A stretch of 64,000 bases of DNA from Polynucleobacter corsicus (GTDB lineage Bacteria; Pseudomonadota; Gammaproteobacteria; Burkholderiales; Burkholderiaceae): positions 248,001-312,000 of the forward strand of contig NZ_CP061314.1 of assembly GCF_018688255.1 (NCBI RefSeq), in the 5' to 3' direction. Of the stretch, positions 16,468-24,911 are shown one piece after another. The translations under genes were made by a program, and so were the position numbers. Numbering within the stretch: the stretch's first letter is position 1; each line of letters starts with the position of its first letter. The notes beneath the pieces were generated by a model, which did not search any database, was not told the DNA's origin, and was given only the letters and a program-made list of their open reading frames with translations.

Positions 16468-17718
16468 ATGACCATGTTCGACCGCCAAAATACCTTAGCC
16501 AAAACCGACCCAGAATTGTGGGCATCGATTCAGAATGAAAATAAGCGTCAAGAAGACCATATTGAGCTGATTGCTTCTGAGAACTATGCCTCACCAGCGG
16601 TGATGCAGGCACAGGGCTCCCAGTTAACTAATAAGTACGCTGAAGGCTACCCAGGTAAGCGTTATTACGGCGGTTGTGAGTTTGTCGACGTGGCTGAGCA
16701 GTTGGCGATTGATCGAGTAAAGGCTTTATACGGTGCTGAGGCGGCGAACGTGCAGCCCCATTGCGGCGCATCTGCAAACCAAGCAGTATTTTTGGCTTTC
16801 CTAAAACCTGGCGATACCTTCATGGGAATGAGTTTGGCTGAAGGTGGCCACTTGACCCACGGCATGGCTTTGAATATGAGTGGTAAGTGGTTCAATCCGA
16901 TTTCCTATGGTCTTGATAAAAACGAAGCGATCGATTACGAACAAATGGAGCGTTTAGCTCGTGAGCACAAGCCTAAATTAATTATTGCTGGCGCATCTGC
17001 TTACTCTCTCGTGATCGATTGGGAGCGCATTGGTAAGTTAGCAAAAGAAGTCGGCGCCATTTTTATGGTCGACATGGCGCATTATTCTGGTTTGATAGCT
17101 GCTGGCGTGTATCCAAACCCAGTGCCTCATGCGGATATTGTTACCTCCACAACACACAAGAGTTTGCGTGGCCCTCGCGGCGGTATCATCTTAATGAAAG
17201 CTGAGCACGAGAAAGCAATTAACTCTGCAGTATTCCCTGGTCTACAAGGTGGTCCATTGATGCATGTGATCGCAGCTAAGGCGACAGCGTTTAAAGAAGC
17301 GCAAGAGCCTGGCTTTATCGAGTATCAAAAACAAGTGATTGCAAATGCAAAAGCTTTGGCAGAGACATTAATTGCTCGTGGCCTGCGGATTGTTTCTGGT
17401 GGCACAGATTCTCATGTGATGTTGGTGGATTTGCGCGCCAAGAAGATGACTGGTAAAGAAGCTGAGCGTGTACTGGGCGAGGCGCACATTACTTGCAATA
17501 AGAACGGCATTCCGAATGATCCAGAAAAGCCAATGGTGACGAGTGGTATTCGTTTGGGCTCACCAGCAATGACCACGCGCGGCTTTAAAGAAGCAGAGGC
17601 GCGTCAAGTTGGTAATTTCATTGCAGACGTTTTGGATAACCCAAACGATGCTGACAACATTGCTAAGGTTCGTGCGCAAGTTGCTGAGTTGACTAAGCGC
17701 TTCCCAGTCTACGGTTAA
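16468..17718 (+). CDS. glyA: Serine hydroxymethyltransferase
   Basis: A PLP enzyme that converts serine and tetrahydrofolate to glycine and methylene-tetrahydrofolate. The motifs IELIASENYASPAVM, TNKYAEGYPGKRYYGG and the PLP-lysine site VTSTTHKSLRGPRGG are all present. The length of 416 residues is normal. Translation can start at 16468 or at the ATG two codons later (16474). It is followed 11 bp later by nrdR, a common betaproteobacterial order. Confidence 0.98.
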   Translation: MTMFDRQNTLAKTDPELWASIQNENKRQEDHIELIASENYASPAVMQAQGSQLTNKYAEGYPGKRYYGGCEFVDVAEQLAIDRVKALYGAEAANVQPHCGASANQAVFLAFLKPGDTFMGMSLAEGGHLTHGMALNMSGKWFNPISYGLDKNEAIDYEQMERLAREHKPKLIIAGASAYSLVIDWERIGKLAKEVGAIFMVDMAHYSGLIAAGVYPNPVPHADIVTSTTHKSLRGPRGGIILMKAEHEKAINSAVFPGLQGGPLMHVIAAKATAFKEAQEPGFIEYQKQVIANAKALAETLIARGLRIVSGGTDSHVMLVDLRAKKMTGKEAERVLGEAHITCNKNGIPNDPEKPMVTSGIRLGSPAMTTRGFKEAEARQVGNFIADVLDNPNDADNIAKVRAQVAELTKRFPVYG

Positions 17719-17729
17719 GCGAGTATCCA

Positions 17730-18176
17730 TTGCGCTGCCCCTTTTGCCATAACGACGATACCCAGGTACTAGATACTCGGGTATCGGACGAAGGCGACAC
17801 CATTCGCCGTCGCCGCCGTTGTGCCAAATGCGATAAACGATTTACGACTTACGAGCGTGTAGAACTGGCCTTGCCGGCTATCGTTAAAAAGAATGGCAGC
17901 CGTGTTGATTACAGTCATGACAAGCTAGCTAGCTCAATTAAGCTGGCATTACGCAAACGACCCGTCTCATCCGATTCTGTAGATGAAGCGATTGCTCGTA
18001 TTGAAGAGAAGTTACTGAGCCTTGGTGAAAAAGAAATTCCGAGTGAGCGCGTTGGTGAACTTGTAATGCGTGAACTCAAGCGTCTGGATAAAGTGGCTTA
18101 CATCCGCTTTGCCTCTGTCTACAGAAGCTTTGCAGATATTGAATCTTTTGAGAGTGCGCTCAAAGAGCTGAAATAG
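17730..18176 (+). CDS. nrdR: Transcriptional repressor NrdR
   Basis: NrdR represses ribonucleotide reductase genes according to ATP/dATP. The N-terminal zinc ribbon has Cys3, Cys6, Cys31 and Cys34 (MRCPFC and CAKC), and RRRRRC lies between. The ATP-cone follows (VKKNGSRVDYSHDKL, ALRKRPVSSDSVDEAI). The start is TTG at 17730, fixed by the conserved MRCPFC N-terminus. It ends with TAG, which shows that TAG is an ordinary stop in this genome. Confidence 0.97.
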   Translation: MRCPFCHNDDTQVLDTRVSDEGDTIRRRRRCAKCDKRFTTYERVELALPAIVKKNGSRVDYSHDKLASSIKLALRKRPVSSDSVDEAIARIEEKLLSLGEKEIPSERVGELVMRELKRLDKVAYIRFASVYRSFADIESFESALKELK

Positions 18177-18213
18177 GCTTTCGATAGCCCCATTCTGCTG
18201 CGATTTTTCAAAT

Positions 18214-18270
18214 TATAAGAATCTTATGCAAGGTTATGCTTCTTACATAACCTTGCATAAGATTCTTATA
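18214..18270. terminator. 25-bp perfect inverted repeat between convergent genes
   Basis: Arms 18214-18238 and 18246-18270 are perfect reverse complements (25 of 25) around a 7-base loop. The repeat lies between the nrdR stop (18176) and the antitoxin stop (18277), which converge here, so it can act as a shared transcript end. The flanks are AT-rich, but there is no clean run of T on either side. The long, GC-poor stem is unusual for a plain intrinsic terminator; see findings. Confidence 0.6.
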
Positions 18271-18276
18271 TTTCGA

Positions 18277-18594
18277 TTACAAAATAACTTCCAGACCCTT
18301 TCTTTCGATTAACGATAAAAGTTTTAAAGAGGTCCCGCTTGGCTTTTTATCTCCAGCCTCCCACTTTTGGATTGTTGATAGGCTGGTATTAATTGCTAAC
18401 GCAAAAACAGCCTGACTCAAATGAGTCTTGCTGCGAAGTTGTTTGATTCGCTTAGCAGTCATTGGTTTAACCTCTAGATGCCGCAAAGCCTCAAATTCAT
18501 CCATACTTCTCTTAGTAATGACGCCGGCTTTATGAAGGCCCCTTACGGTGTCTGTCATCTCCTCAATAATTCGACTTTTCGTTTTATTTAGCAT
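18277..18594 (-). CDS. XRE-family antitoxin (HigA/NadS-like)
   Basis: A 105-residue protein with a C-terminal helix-turn-helix: MTAKRIKQLRSKTHLSQAVF, then ALAINTSLSTIQKWEAGDK and KPSGTSLKLLSLIERKG. This matches the antitoxin partner of RelE-type toxins of the NadS/HigA2 group. It starts 11 bases inside the end of the toxin frame, an arrangement in which the toxin is encoded first. Its partner is frameshifted (next entry), so the antitoxin may now be an orphan regulator. Confidence 0.85.
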   Translation of the reverse strand: MLNKTKSRIIEEMTDTVRGLHKAGVITKRSMDEFEALRHLEVKPMTAKRIKQLRSKTHLSQAVFALAINTSLSTIQKWEAGDKKPSGTSLKLLSLIERKGLEVIL

Positions 18595-18969
18595 TGTTTA
18601 TTAACTCCTTTAGTTCTCCTACGAGAATTACCTCTTCGATATCTTCATCAGTCAGACATAAAAGTCTACTTGCTGCTCCTTGTAGATGAACTAATTCATC
18701 ATCATTAATGTTATCTTTCTCATTCTTGGCAAAGCCAAAAAGAAAAAACCATTTTCTAGAAAACTTTCCCGCCACTAATGTTCTGGCCCCAGCACTTTTA
18801 CCCATGCCTGCCAAAGCAATTCTTTTTTATAAACATTCCCACCAAGATCTGCATCAATGAGGCCGGCCTCCATTTCAGTAATTGCGAAAAGTAGATCCTG
18901 ATCTTTTAGGCTAGTTTTTCTCATCCACTTGGCAAAAATTTTTGTCTTGAAGGCACTTTTTTTGGTCAT
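18584..18969 (-). pseudogene. RelE-type toxin, frameshifted at an A6 run
   Basis: Two overlapping frames give the halves of one RelE-family toxin. The first (ATG at 18969) reads KIFAKWMRKTSL and GLIDADLGGNVYKK and then leaves the family. The second continues with GKSAGARTLVAGKF, WFFLFGFAKNEKDNI and LLCLTDEDIEEVI. One extra A in the A6 run (T6 on the plus strand at 18823-18828), or a -1 slip there, restores KKRIALAGMGKSAG, which is the family sequence. The break is thus pinned to a homopolymer: a mutation, slippage or a sequencing error. It partners with the XRE antitoxin downstream. Confidence 0.8.
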
Positions 18970-19026
18970 AAAAAACTATACCACTAAGTACGTTATTTAA
19001 ATAATACCCCTTTTTCCGACAAAGAA

Positions 19027-19052
19027 AAAGGGGCTGCAAAAGCAGCCCCTTT
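19027..19052 (-). terminator. Intrinsic terminator of adk
   Basis: An 11-bp perfect stem (arms 19027-19037 and 19042-19052, core GGGGCTGC/GCAGCCCC) with an AAAA loop. On the minus strand it is followed by a T-rich tail (CCCTTTTTCTTTG). It starts 19 bp after the adk stop. Confidence 0.9.
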
Positions 19053-19070
19053 AATCGGTGATGGTGTTGA

Positions 19071-19736
19071 TTATTTCAATTGTGCAAAGATGGAAGCGGT
19101 AATGTCATCAACGTTACCAGTGCCACTGACCTTGCGATAGGCCGGAGCCTTTACCTTGTCAGCTGCATTACTTTGCGTTGCCCAAGTAGAGTAGTACTCC
19201 ACTAGCGGACGAGTCTGGTCGTTATAAACCTGCAAGCGCTTGCGAACCGTTTCTTCTTTATCGTCATCGCGCTGAATCAAGGCTTCACCAGTCACATCGT
19301 CTTTACCTTCGACTTTCGGCGGGTTGAATGTCACGTGATAAGTGCGACCGGAGGCTGGGTGAACACGACGACCGCTCATGCGATCAATGATGGCATCAAA
19401 TGGAACGTCAATTTCGAGAACGTAATCGATTGGCACGCCAGCATCTTTCATGGCTTGTGCTTGGGGGATCGTTCTTGGGAAACCGTCAAACAAATAGCCC
19501 TTACTACAATCGGGTTGAGTTAAGCGATCTTTGACTAAGCCGATGATGATGTCGTCGGAAACAAGGCCGCCGGCATCCATAATTTTTTTAGCGGCAATGC
19601 CAAGTTCAGTTCCAGCTTTAACGGCAGCGCGCAACATGTCGCCTGTCGAGATTTGTGGAATCGCAAATTTTTCGCAAATGAACTGAGCTTGTGTTCCCTT
19701 GCCAGCACCTGGTGCACCGAGCAGAATTAAGCGCAT
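19071..19736 (-). CDS. adk: Adenylate kinase
   Basis: Adk interconverts AMP plus ATP and two ADP. The P-loop GAPGAGKGTQ is at residues 7-16. ISTGDMLRAAVKAG, GYLFDGFPRTIPQAQ and the LID region with RMSGRRVHPASGRTYH follow. ATG 19736 is chosen because it follows an AGGGG ribosome site at good spacing; an upstream in-frame start at 19757 would add seven residues. It has 221 residues. Last gene of exbB-exbD-lpxK-trm112-kdsB-adk, followed by its own terminator. Confidence 0.97.
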   Translation of the reverse strand: MRLILLGAPGAGKGTQAQFICEKFAIPQISTGDMLRAAVKAGTELGIAAKKIMDAGGLVSDDIIIGLVKDRLTQPDCSKGYLFDGFPRTIPQAQAMKDAGVPIDYVLEIDVPFDAIIDRMSGRRVHPASGRTYHVTFNPPKVEGKDDVTGEALIQRDDDKEETVRKRLQVYNDQTRPLVEYYSTWATQSNAADKVKAPAYRKVSGTGNVDDITASIFAQLK

Positions 19737-19840
19737 TGTTTTCCCCTTAGAAGACACTTATTGTCCCGTATTTTTTCGGGATACTTTGTTATCAATTCCT
19801 AGGATTATCCCCGAGAACCCCCGAATAACCAGATTCTGGG

Positions 19841-20596
19841 TTAGCCGGCCAATATGCGGCGTACCCGCTCGAGGTCTTCGGCTGTATCAACCCCTGCTGG
19901 TGGGGCTTCGCTAGCTGTGTGGACGGCAATACGATAGCCATTCCAGAGGGCGCGGAGCTGTTCTAGAGCTTCTGCTTGCTCCGGTGGTGCCGGCTCAAGA
20001 CGGGTGTAGGCCTGCAGAAAATCAGCTCGATAGGCGTAGATGCCCAAATGACGTAAACGAGTGATTGCTTGCTCAGAGTCCGGATCTCGCACAAACGGAA
20101 TGGTGGATCTAGAGAAGTAGAGCGCCTCATTAGAGCGGTTGAGGACTACTTTGACTACATTGGGGTTATTAATTTCTGTGGCGTCAGTAATGGGTACCGC
20201 CACAGTTGAAATCGCACACGCGGTATTGTCGGCCAAAGTTTGAGCAACCTGATTGATCAACTCTGGAGGAATCAGTGGTTCATCGCCTTGCACATTCACA
20301 ATCAAAGTATCTGCTGGAAGTTTCAACAGTTGAGCTACTTCTGCAATACGGTCTGTGCCAGTAGGGTGATCTGCACTAGTTAATAAACATTCAATCCGAT
20401 GTTCATCACACGCAGCCTGAATTTCTGGCGAGTCTGTAGCAACTACAACGCTTTGGGCATTGGATTGCTGCGCACGCTCAGCCACACGAATCACCATGGG
20501 CTTACCGCCAATGTCAGCAAGTGGCTTACGAGGCAAGCGAGTAGAGCCAAGCCTTGCAGGGATAACAACTAAGAACTCTGGAGTGTTAATGCTCAT
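19841..20596 (-). CDS. kdsB: 3-deoxy-manno-octulosonate cytidylyltransferase
   Basis: KdsB activates Kdo as CMP-Kdo for lipopolysaccharide inner core synthesis. The nucleotide-binding start VVIPARLGSTRLPRKPL is followed by VVATDSPEI, HPTGTDRIAEVA, VNVQGDEPLIPPELI and HLGIYAYRADFL, all family motifs. ATG 20596 puts the first strand at the usual distance; an in-frame start at 20614 would add six residues. It sits 25 bp after the small Trm112-like gene. Confidence 0.96.
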   Translation of the reverse strand: MSINTPEFLVVIPARLGSTRLPRKPLADIGGKPMVIRVAERAQQSNAQSVVVATDSPEIQAACDEHRIECLLTSADHPTGTDRIAEVAQLLKLPADTLIVNVQGDEPLIPPELINQVAQTLADNTACAISTVAVPITDATEINNPNVVKVVLNRSNEALYFSRSTIPFVRDPDSEQAITRLRHLGIYAYRADFLQAYTRLEPAPPEQAEALEQLRALWNGYRIAVHTASEAPPAGVDTAEDLERVRRILAG

Positions 20597-20621
20597 GCGT
20601 TTGATTGTGCACAATCAGTTC

Positions 20622-20801
20622 TTAATGGGTTTCATCAGCAGAAAGACTGCGGGCTTCATCGACGAGCATGACAGGAATGTCATTTCGAATGGGGTAAGCC
20701 AAGCGATCCGCTTTGCAGATGAGCTCGTGTTTTTCTGCATCCAAATGCAAAGTACTTTTGCACAAAGGGCAGACCAAAATCTCTAATAAGCGCTTATCCA
20801 T
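20622..20801 (-). CDS. Trm112/YcaR-family small zinc protein
   Basis: A 59-residue protein: MDKRLLEILVCPLCKSTLHL at the N-terminus, then LICKADRLAYPIRNDIPVML and a short tail. CPLC and the later Cys are the zinc-ribbon-like residues of the family, and the DxLAYPIRNDIPVML core is diagnostic of YcaR-type Trm112 proteins. These often lie between lpxK and kdsB, as here. Eukaryotic Trm112 activates methyltransferases; the bacterial role is not well defined. Confidence 0.93.
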   Translation of the reverse strand: MDKRLLEILVCPLCKSTLHLDAEKHELICKADRLAYPIRNDIPVMLVDEARSLSADETH

Positions 20802-20820
20802 ATTTGATCTTTGCTATCTT

Positions 20821-21912
20821 TTATAAAGTGTATTGATTTGGATCAGGTCTTTGCAAAATGGATTGCAACCAATCTGACAATGTATTGGGAATCTCTAAAC
20901 TCATCGGAACCACCCAAATGCGTTCATCCTGTATTGAGGTGCATTTTACGGCATCCTTTTCGGTAATGAGAATGCACTCTGCATTGATGGCAGAGAAAAA
21001 TTCTGGGGTGTAGCTAGCATGATCAGCCAAACCAATGCATTTGCCTGCTATGCCGTGTCTGAGTAAGTCATCAAAAAAGCGCTGTGGATTACCAATTGCG
21101 GCAATAGCAGCAATTTTGTTTGGAAGGTACTTATCGGCAATAGTCGCTAGTGACTGCGTGTTGCTTGGATTATTCAGTTGATAGGGCGTACCTAGTTGAC
21201 TACCCAATGTGAAAGCACGTCGCCCTAAAAAATATTCATCAATGTGATTGGAGGGTGCGGTTGCCCCAGTCATTAAAGTGGCGTCGCGCTCGCGGGATGC
21301 AGGCTCACGTAAAGGACCGGCAGGTAGCAAGAAGCCATTACCTTCGCCACGTTGATCACGCACTACAAATTCAATATCACGACCGCCTTCTCTTGCAGGC
21401 CAGCGCAGCAGACTTCGATGCTGCAAGCCATCATCGCTGATGATGACGTTCACCGAGGGATCCTGTTTCAACAGAGACTGAATGCTGAGGGTTCGTTTGG
21501 GATGAACCCAAATCGGAAACTGATTGTCTGTGCGCTTGGCAATTAAGACTGGTTCATCGCCAACTTCTGCAGGATTGGAATCACTGTGTACTTGGCGGGG
21601 TGCGCTTAATGTAGATGCACCATAACCTCTACTAATAATTCCGGGTTTCCAGCCCATGCGTGCGATTCGCTCTGCTAATGCAATGACAATGGGCGTTTTA
21701 CCGGTGCCGCCTACGCGGATGTTGCCAACAATAATGATGGGTACAACTTGTGGTTTGCGTCTACCTAAATTCAACTCGTTTAACAGATCTAAGGCTTGGT
21801 TTATCCAACCGTACACTTTGGACAAAGGCCAAAGCACAAGACTGGTTGGCCCGCGTCTTTCCCAAAACCGGGGAGCCTGATTAAAGAAAGAAGATTTTTT
21901 TGGCAATGACAT
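20821..21912 (-). CDS. lpxK: Tetraacyldisaccharide 4'-kinase
   Basis: LpxK phosphorylates the 4' position of the lipid A disaccharide at the inner membrane. The ATP-binding loop GNIRVGGTGKTP is near residue 62, and later motifs include PGIISRGYGAS, GDEPVLIAKRT, VIISDDGLQHRSL and LPAGPLREP. The length is 363 residues. It precedes the Trm112-like gene by 19 bp in the lipid A/Kdo operon. Confidence 0.96.
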   Translation of the reverse strand: MSLPKKSSFFNQAPRFWERRGPTSLVLWPLSKVYGWINQALDLLNELNLGRRKPQVVPIIIVGNIRVGGTGKTPIVIALAERIARMGWKPGIISRGYGASTLSAPRQVHSDSNPAEVGDEPVLIAKRTDNQFPIWVHPKRTLSIQSLLKQDPSVNVIISDDGLQHRSLLRWPAREGGRDIEFVVRDQRGEGNGFLLPAGPLREPASRERDATLMTGATAPSNHIDEYFLGRRAFTLGSQLGTPYQLNNPSNTQSLATIADKYLPNKIAAIAAIGNPQRFFDDLLRHGIAGKCIGLADHASYTPEFFSAINAECILITEKDAVKCTSIQDERIWVVPMSLEIPNTLSDWLQSILQRPDPNQYTL

Positions 21913-21953
21913 TAAAGGCGATTTGCTGAGCTCAATGTTTCTGGTGTATTTGA

Positions 21954-22400
21954 TTATTTTTTAGTAGTTTGACTGCTAAATACGATATTGGATAGGTTGG
22001 CATCACGCGCTGCCTCTAAAGCGCTCATGACTGCCTGATGAGGGGCTTTAGCATCGGCATCGATGTTGACTTGGATGGCGTTGTCTTTGTTGATTGTATT
22101 CAGGCTATTGCTCAGTTGGCTGCGGTCAGTTACCTTGCCGTTAATGGCAAAGCGCCCATCACGACTTACTGCAATATGAATTTGTTTCACCTCCGACTGG
22201 CTTGCTGCGCCATTGGCAGTAGGCAAGGTGATGGCTAACTCTTGGTAGCGGGTAAAGGTGGTGGAGATCATCAGAAAGATCAGCACTACTAACAGCACAT
22301 CAATAAAAGGAATGAGATTGATCTCAGGCTCTACCGAAGATGGCTGCATCCCTAATGAAAATTGACCTCGACGCTGAAGCTTATTTTCTAACCAACTCAT
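21954..22400 (-). CDS. exbD: ExbD/TolR-family transport protein
   Basis: A single N-terminal helix carries the Asp of the family (INLIPFIDVLLVVLIFLMIS) and is followed by a periplasmic domain with TLPTANGAASQ and IHIAVSRDGRFAINGKV. With ExbB it forms a proton-driven motor that energises TonB-type uptake or similar envelope work. It overlaps exbB by 4 bp and precedes lpxK by about 40 bp. It is separate from TolR in this window; no TonB is visible. Confidence 0.92.
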   Translation of the reverse strand: MSWLENKLQRRGQFSLGMQPSSVEPEINLIPFIDVLLVVLIFLMISTTFTRYQELAITLPTANGAASQSEVKQIHIAVSRDGRFAINGKVTDRSQLSNSLNTINKDNAIQVNIDADAKAPHQAVMSALEAARDANLSNIVFSSQTTKK

Positions 22401-23023
22401 TTGGTATCTGCAGAATGTGGATAGAGTTTTTTAAACAATTGACGAGTAAATTCTTCGCACTCATGTTGGCGTTGATTTGCCATTGCACGCAGACCGCGCC
22501 ATGCAGCTAAAGCAGGAATAGCAATCAGCAAGCCAAATGCGGTGTTGTATAGGGCAATAGAGATGCCATGCGCTAGCTGCTGGGGGCTGCCGACGCCCTG
22601 GCTACCAAAGATTTCAATCATGCCGACAACGGTCCCGAAGAGTCCTAATAGGGGCGCAACAGTCGCTATGGTGGCCAAGACGCCAAGATAACGCTCTAGC
22701 TTTAACCAAGTGGATTGAGCGCTGGCTTGTAATTCTTCTAGGGCAGAGTCTGCGGAGCTGCCAGAGGCTTTTTCCCGAAGGATGCAGGCAAAGAGGCTAC
22801 CTACAGGGGAAAGTTGGCTAATGGCACTGATTTCAGGCTCTGAGACTGTTTTTTGCTGGGAAATAGCATTGGCTAAGCCAAATACCGTCTCCAGACTATC
22901 TTTCGGAAATAGGTGAATTTGGCGCAAATACCAGGCGCGCTCAATGACAATAGCCAGCCCGATAATGGAGATGAGAAGAAGGGGCCATATAGGCCAGCCA
23001 GCAGACAGTAAGATTGAGTACAT
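22397..23023 (-). CDS. exbB: ExbB/MotA/TolQ-family proton channel
   Basis: Three membrane helices: near residues 8-28, about 115-140 (LATIATVAPLLGLFGTVVGM) and about 155-180 (LAHGISIALYNTAFGLLIAIPALAAW in part). The GLFGTVxGM and ALYNTAFGL segments are family signatures. First gene of exbB-exbD-lpxK-trm112-kdsB-adk, so this operon joins an energy-transducing pair to lipid A, Kdo and adenylate kinase. Confidence 0.92.
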   Translation of the reverse strand: MYSILLSAGWPIWPLLLISIIGLAIVIERAWYLRQIHLFPKDSLETVFGLANAISQQKTVSEPEISAISQLSPVGSLFACILREKASGSSADSALEELQASAQSTWLKLERYLGVLATIATVAPLLGLFGTVVGMIEIFGSQGVGSPQQLAHGISIALYNTAFGLLIAIPALAAWRGLRAMANQRQHECEEFTRQLFKKLYPHSADTK

Positions 23024-23337
23024 AAGCTCAGTACTTTAGCTGAATTAAAAACCCGTTTTCACAAAGGCATCCTGTGGATAACTCTGTGCAAAACTTTTTA
23101 GAAAATGTGTTGTAAGTCCTTGATTGATGGTGATGGCTCCCTATTCCTTAGGATTCAGTCTAAGATAGAGATTAACAATTCATGATATAAATCAATAGGA
23201 TAGAGATAATCTGTTGGTTTTATGAGACGTTTTGGGTCAGTAATTACTCACTTCTAGACACTAGACCAAGAGCGAATAAGCTTCTGTGGATATTTATTGG
23301 CCGCAACACCTGATACTTGCGTAGAAAAAGAGAAAAA
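23024..23337. other. Divergent intergenic region exbB/xseA
   Basis: This 314-bp gap holds no convincing gene. It must contain the divergent promoters of the exbB operon and xseA. It is AT-rich and includes TGTGGATAA (23073-23081, a perfect match to the DnaA box complement) and TGTGGATAT (23285-23293). Two such sites are too few to argue for an origin. No strong hairpin was seen. Confidence 0.6.
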
Positions 23338-24552
23338 ATGTCGGAAATATCAAGAGAAATCCTCAGTGTTGGCGATCTAAACCGCGCCATTGCAAGCTCT
23401 TTAGAGGAGCGCTTTGATACCGTCTGGGTTAGCGGTGAGATTTCCAATTTCAAGGCCTATGACAGTGGGCATTGGTACTTTTCCCTTAAGGATGAGGAAG
23501 GGCAGATCCGTTGCGTGATGTTCCGGGGTCGCAATGGACAAGTCGGATTTATGCCTCAATCAGGGGATTTGGTAGAAGTTGCTGCCAATCTCGGTTTTTA
23601 TGTTCCGCGTGGGGACATTCAGCTAACGGTACAAAGCATGCGACGTGCTGGCATGGGCGGTCTTTATGAAGCCTTTTTAAAGCTCAAGGCTAAGCTCGCC
23701 AAAGAAGGCTTATTTGATCTTGAGAATAAGCGCCCCATTCCAACCCATCCGAGATCGATCGGCATCATTACTTCGCCGCAGGCGGCAGCTCTAAAAGATG
23801 TTTTAAGCACGCTTGCAAGAAGAGCGCCGCATATACCGATTGTGATTTACCCAACCCTGGTCCAAGGACCAGATGCACCAGCTGGAATTATTTCTGCACT
23901 GAAGGCTGCCGAAAAAGAAAATGCAGTCGATGTGATTTTGTTGGTTAGGGGTGGCGGCAGCATTGAAGATCTCTGGGCATTTAATGATGAGAAGTTGGCT
24001 TACGCAATTGCGCAGTCTCCCATTCCAATAGTCAGTGGCGTTGGTCATGAAACCGATGTCACGATTGCTGACTTTGTTGCTGACTTACGTGCACCCACTC
24101 CTACAGGCGCGGCAGAATTGGCAGCGCCACGACGCGATCAAATGCTTCAAGAGTTAGACGCCATCATGCAAGCGTTGCTGCAAAGAGTGAGTCAGCGAGT
24201 AGAGCGTGAAGCGCAAACCTTAGATCAATTAGCCTTACGTCTCAGTCATACCTTGCCTAATCCCGATCGGATGCGTGAGCAAATTAGTGGTTGGCAAAAA
24301 CGACTCAATCAAGCTTGGTTAGTCAGGGTTGAGAATTGGAAGCGAGATCAAAGCCACTTCCAATCTCAACTTGAAATGCTCAACCCGCAAAGAACTCTAG
24401 AGCGCGGTTATGCAGTCATCTTGAGTAAGGAAGAACAAGCAATGCATGCGGTGCGTAGCCCCAACGAGCTCAATACCCAAAGCGTATTTGAGGTGCGACT
24501 GGCAGAGGGGCGGGTAGAGGTGGAGTTTTCAAAAATTAGTCAGGCCAATTAA
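23338..24552 (+). CDS. xseA: Exodeoxyribonuclease VII large subunit
   Basis: XseA with XseB degrades single-stranded DNA. The N-terminal OB-fold contains ERFDTVWVSGEISNFKAY and GHWYFSLKDEEGQIRCVMFR in part. The catalytic region has IGIITSPQAAALKDVL, VILLVRGGGSIEDLWAFNDE and SGVGHETDVTIADFVADLRA. ATG 23338 is preferred; it follows a purine-rich run. It has 404 residues. xseB is not in the window. Confidence 0.97.
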   Translation: MSEISREILSVGDLNRAIASSLEERFDTVWVSGEISNFKAYDSGHWYFSLKDEEGQIRCVMFRGRNGQVGFMPQSGDLVEVAANLGFYVPRGDIQLTVQSMRRAGMGGLYEAFLKLKAKLAKEGLFDLENKRPIPTHPRSIGIITSPQAAALKDVLSTLARRAPHIPIVIYPTLVQGPDAPAGIISALKAAEKENAVDVILLVRGGGSIEDLWAFNDEKLAYAIAQSPIPIVSGVGHETDVTIADFVADLRAPTPTGAAELAAPRRDQMLQELDAIMQALLQRVSQRVEREAQTLDQLALRLSHTLPNPDRMREQISGWQKRLNQAWLVRVENWKRDQSHFQSQLEMLNPQRTLERGYAVILSKEEQAMHAVRSPNELNTQSVFEVRLAEGRVEVEFSKISQAN

Positions 24553-24608
24553 AAGCCTTAATGTGTTTGCGTGTATGTATAGCTATGCTATACAATATAC
24601 AATGAGGG

Positions 24609-24887
24609 ATGATTAAATCTTTTAGGCATAAAGGTTTGGAGTTGTTTTTTCAAACCGGAAAAAAGACTGGGATACAGTCTTCCCATTCAAATAAATTGAG
24701 TAGACAGTTGGCTAGATTGGATGAGGCCACATGTTGGGAGGATGTCAATATTCCTGGGTAGAGGCTACACCTACTCTCAGGAAAACTAAATAATCATTAC
24801 TCATTAGCCGTGAGTGGCAATTGGAGAATTACTTTTAAATTTGATGATAAAGATGTCATATTGCTTGATTATCAGGATTACCATTAA
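24609..24887 (+). pseudogene. HigB-type toxin interrupted by an amber codon
   Basis: The frame from ATG 24609 reads as a full HigB/RelE-family toxin of 92 codons: MIKSFRHKGLELFFQTG, SRQLARLDEATCWEDVN, IPG, then TAG at 24759-24761 (codon 51), then RLHPLSGKLNNHYSLAV, NWRITFKF and DVILLDYQDYH. The family has PGWRLHPL at this site, so TGG became TAG. Both halves remain well conserved, which points to recent inactivation. The antitoxin gene follows directly. Confidence 0.88.
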
Positions 24888-24911
24888 GTGACAAGTTTAG
24901 GAATACAAAAC

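Noticed and set aside
23073..23293. Two DnaA-box-like sequences (TGTGGATAA and TGTGGATAT) in the exbB-xseA gap as a replication origin
   Set aside because: Only two sites 200 bp apart, one imperfect; one such perfect match is expected about every 130-260 kb by chance per strand, and no dnaA, dnaN, gidA or parAB is near.
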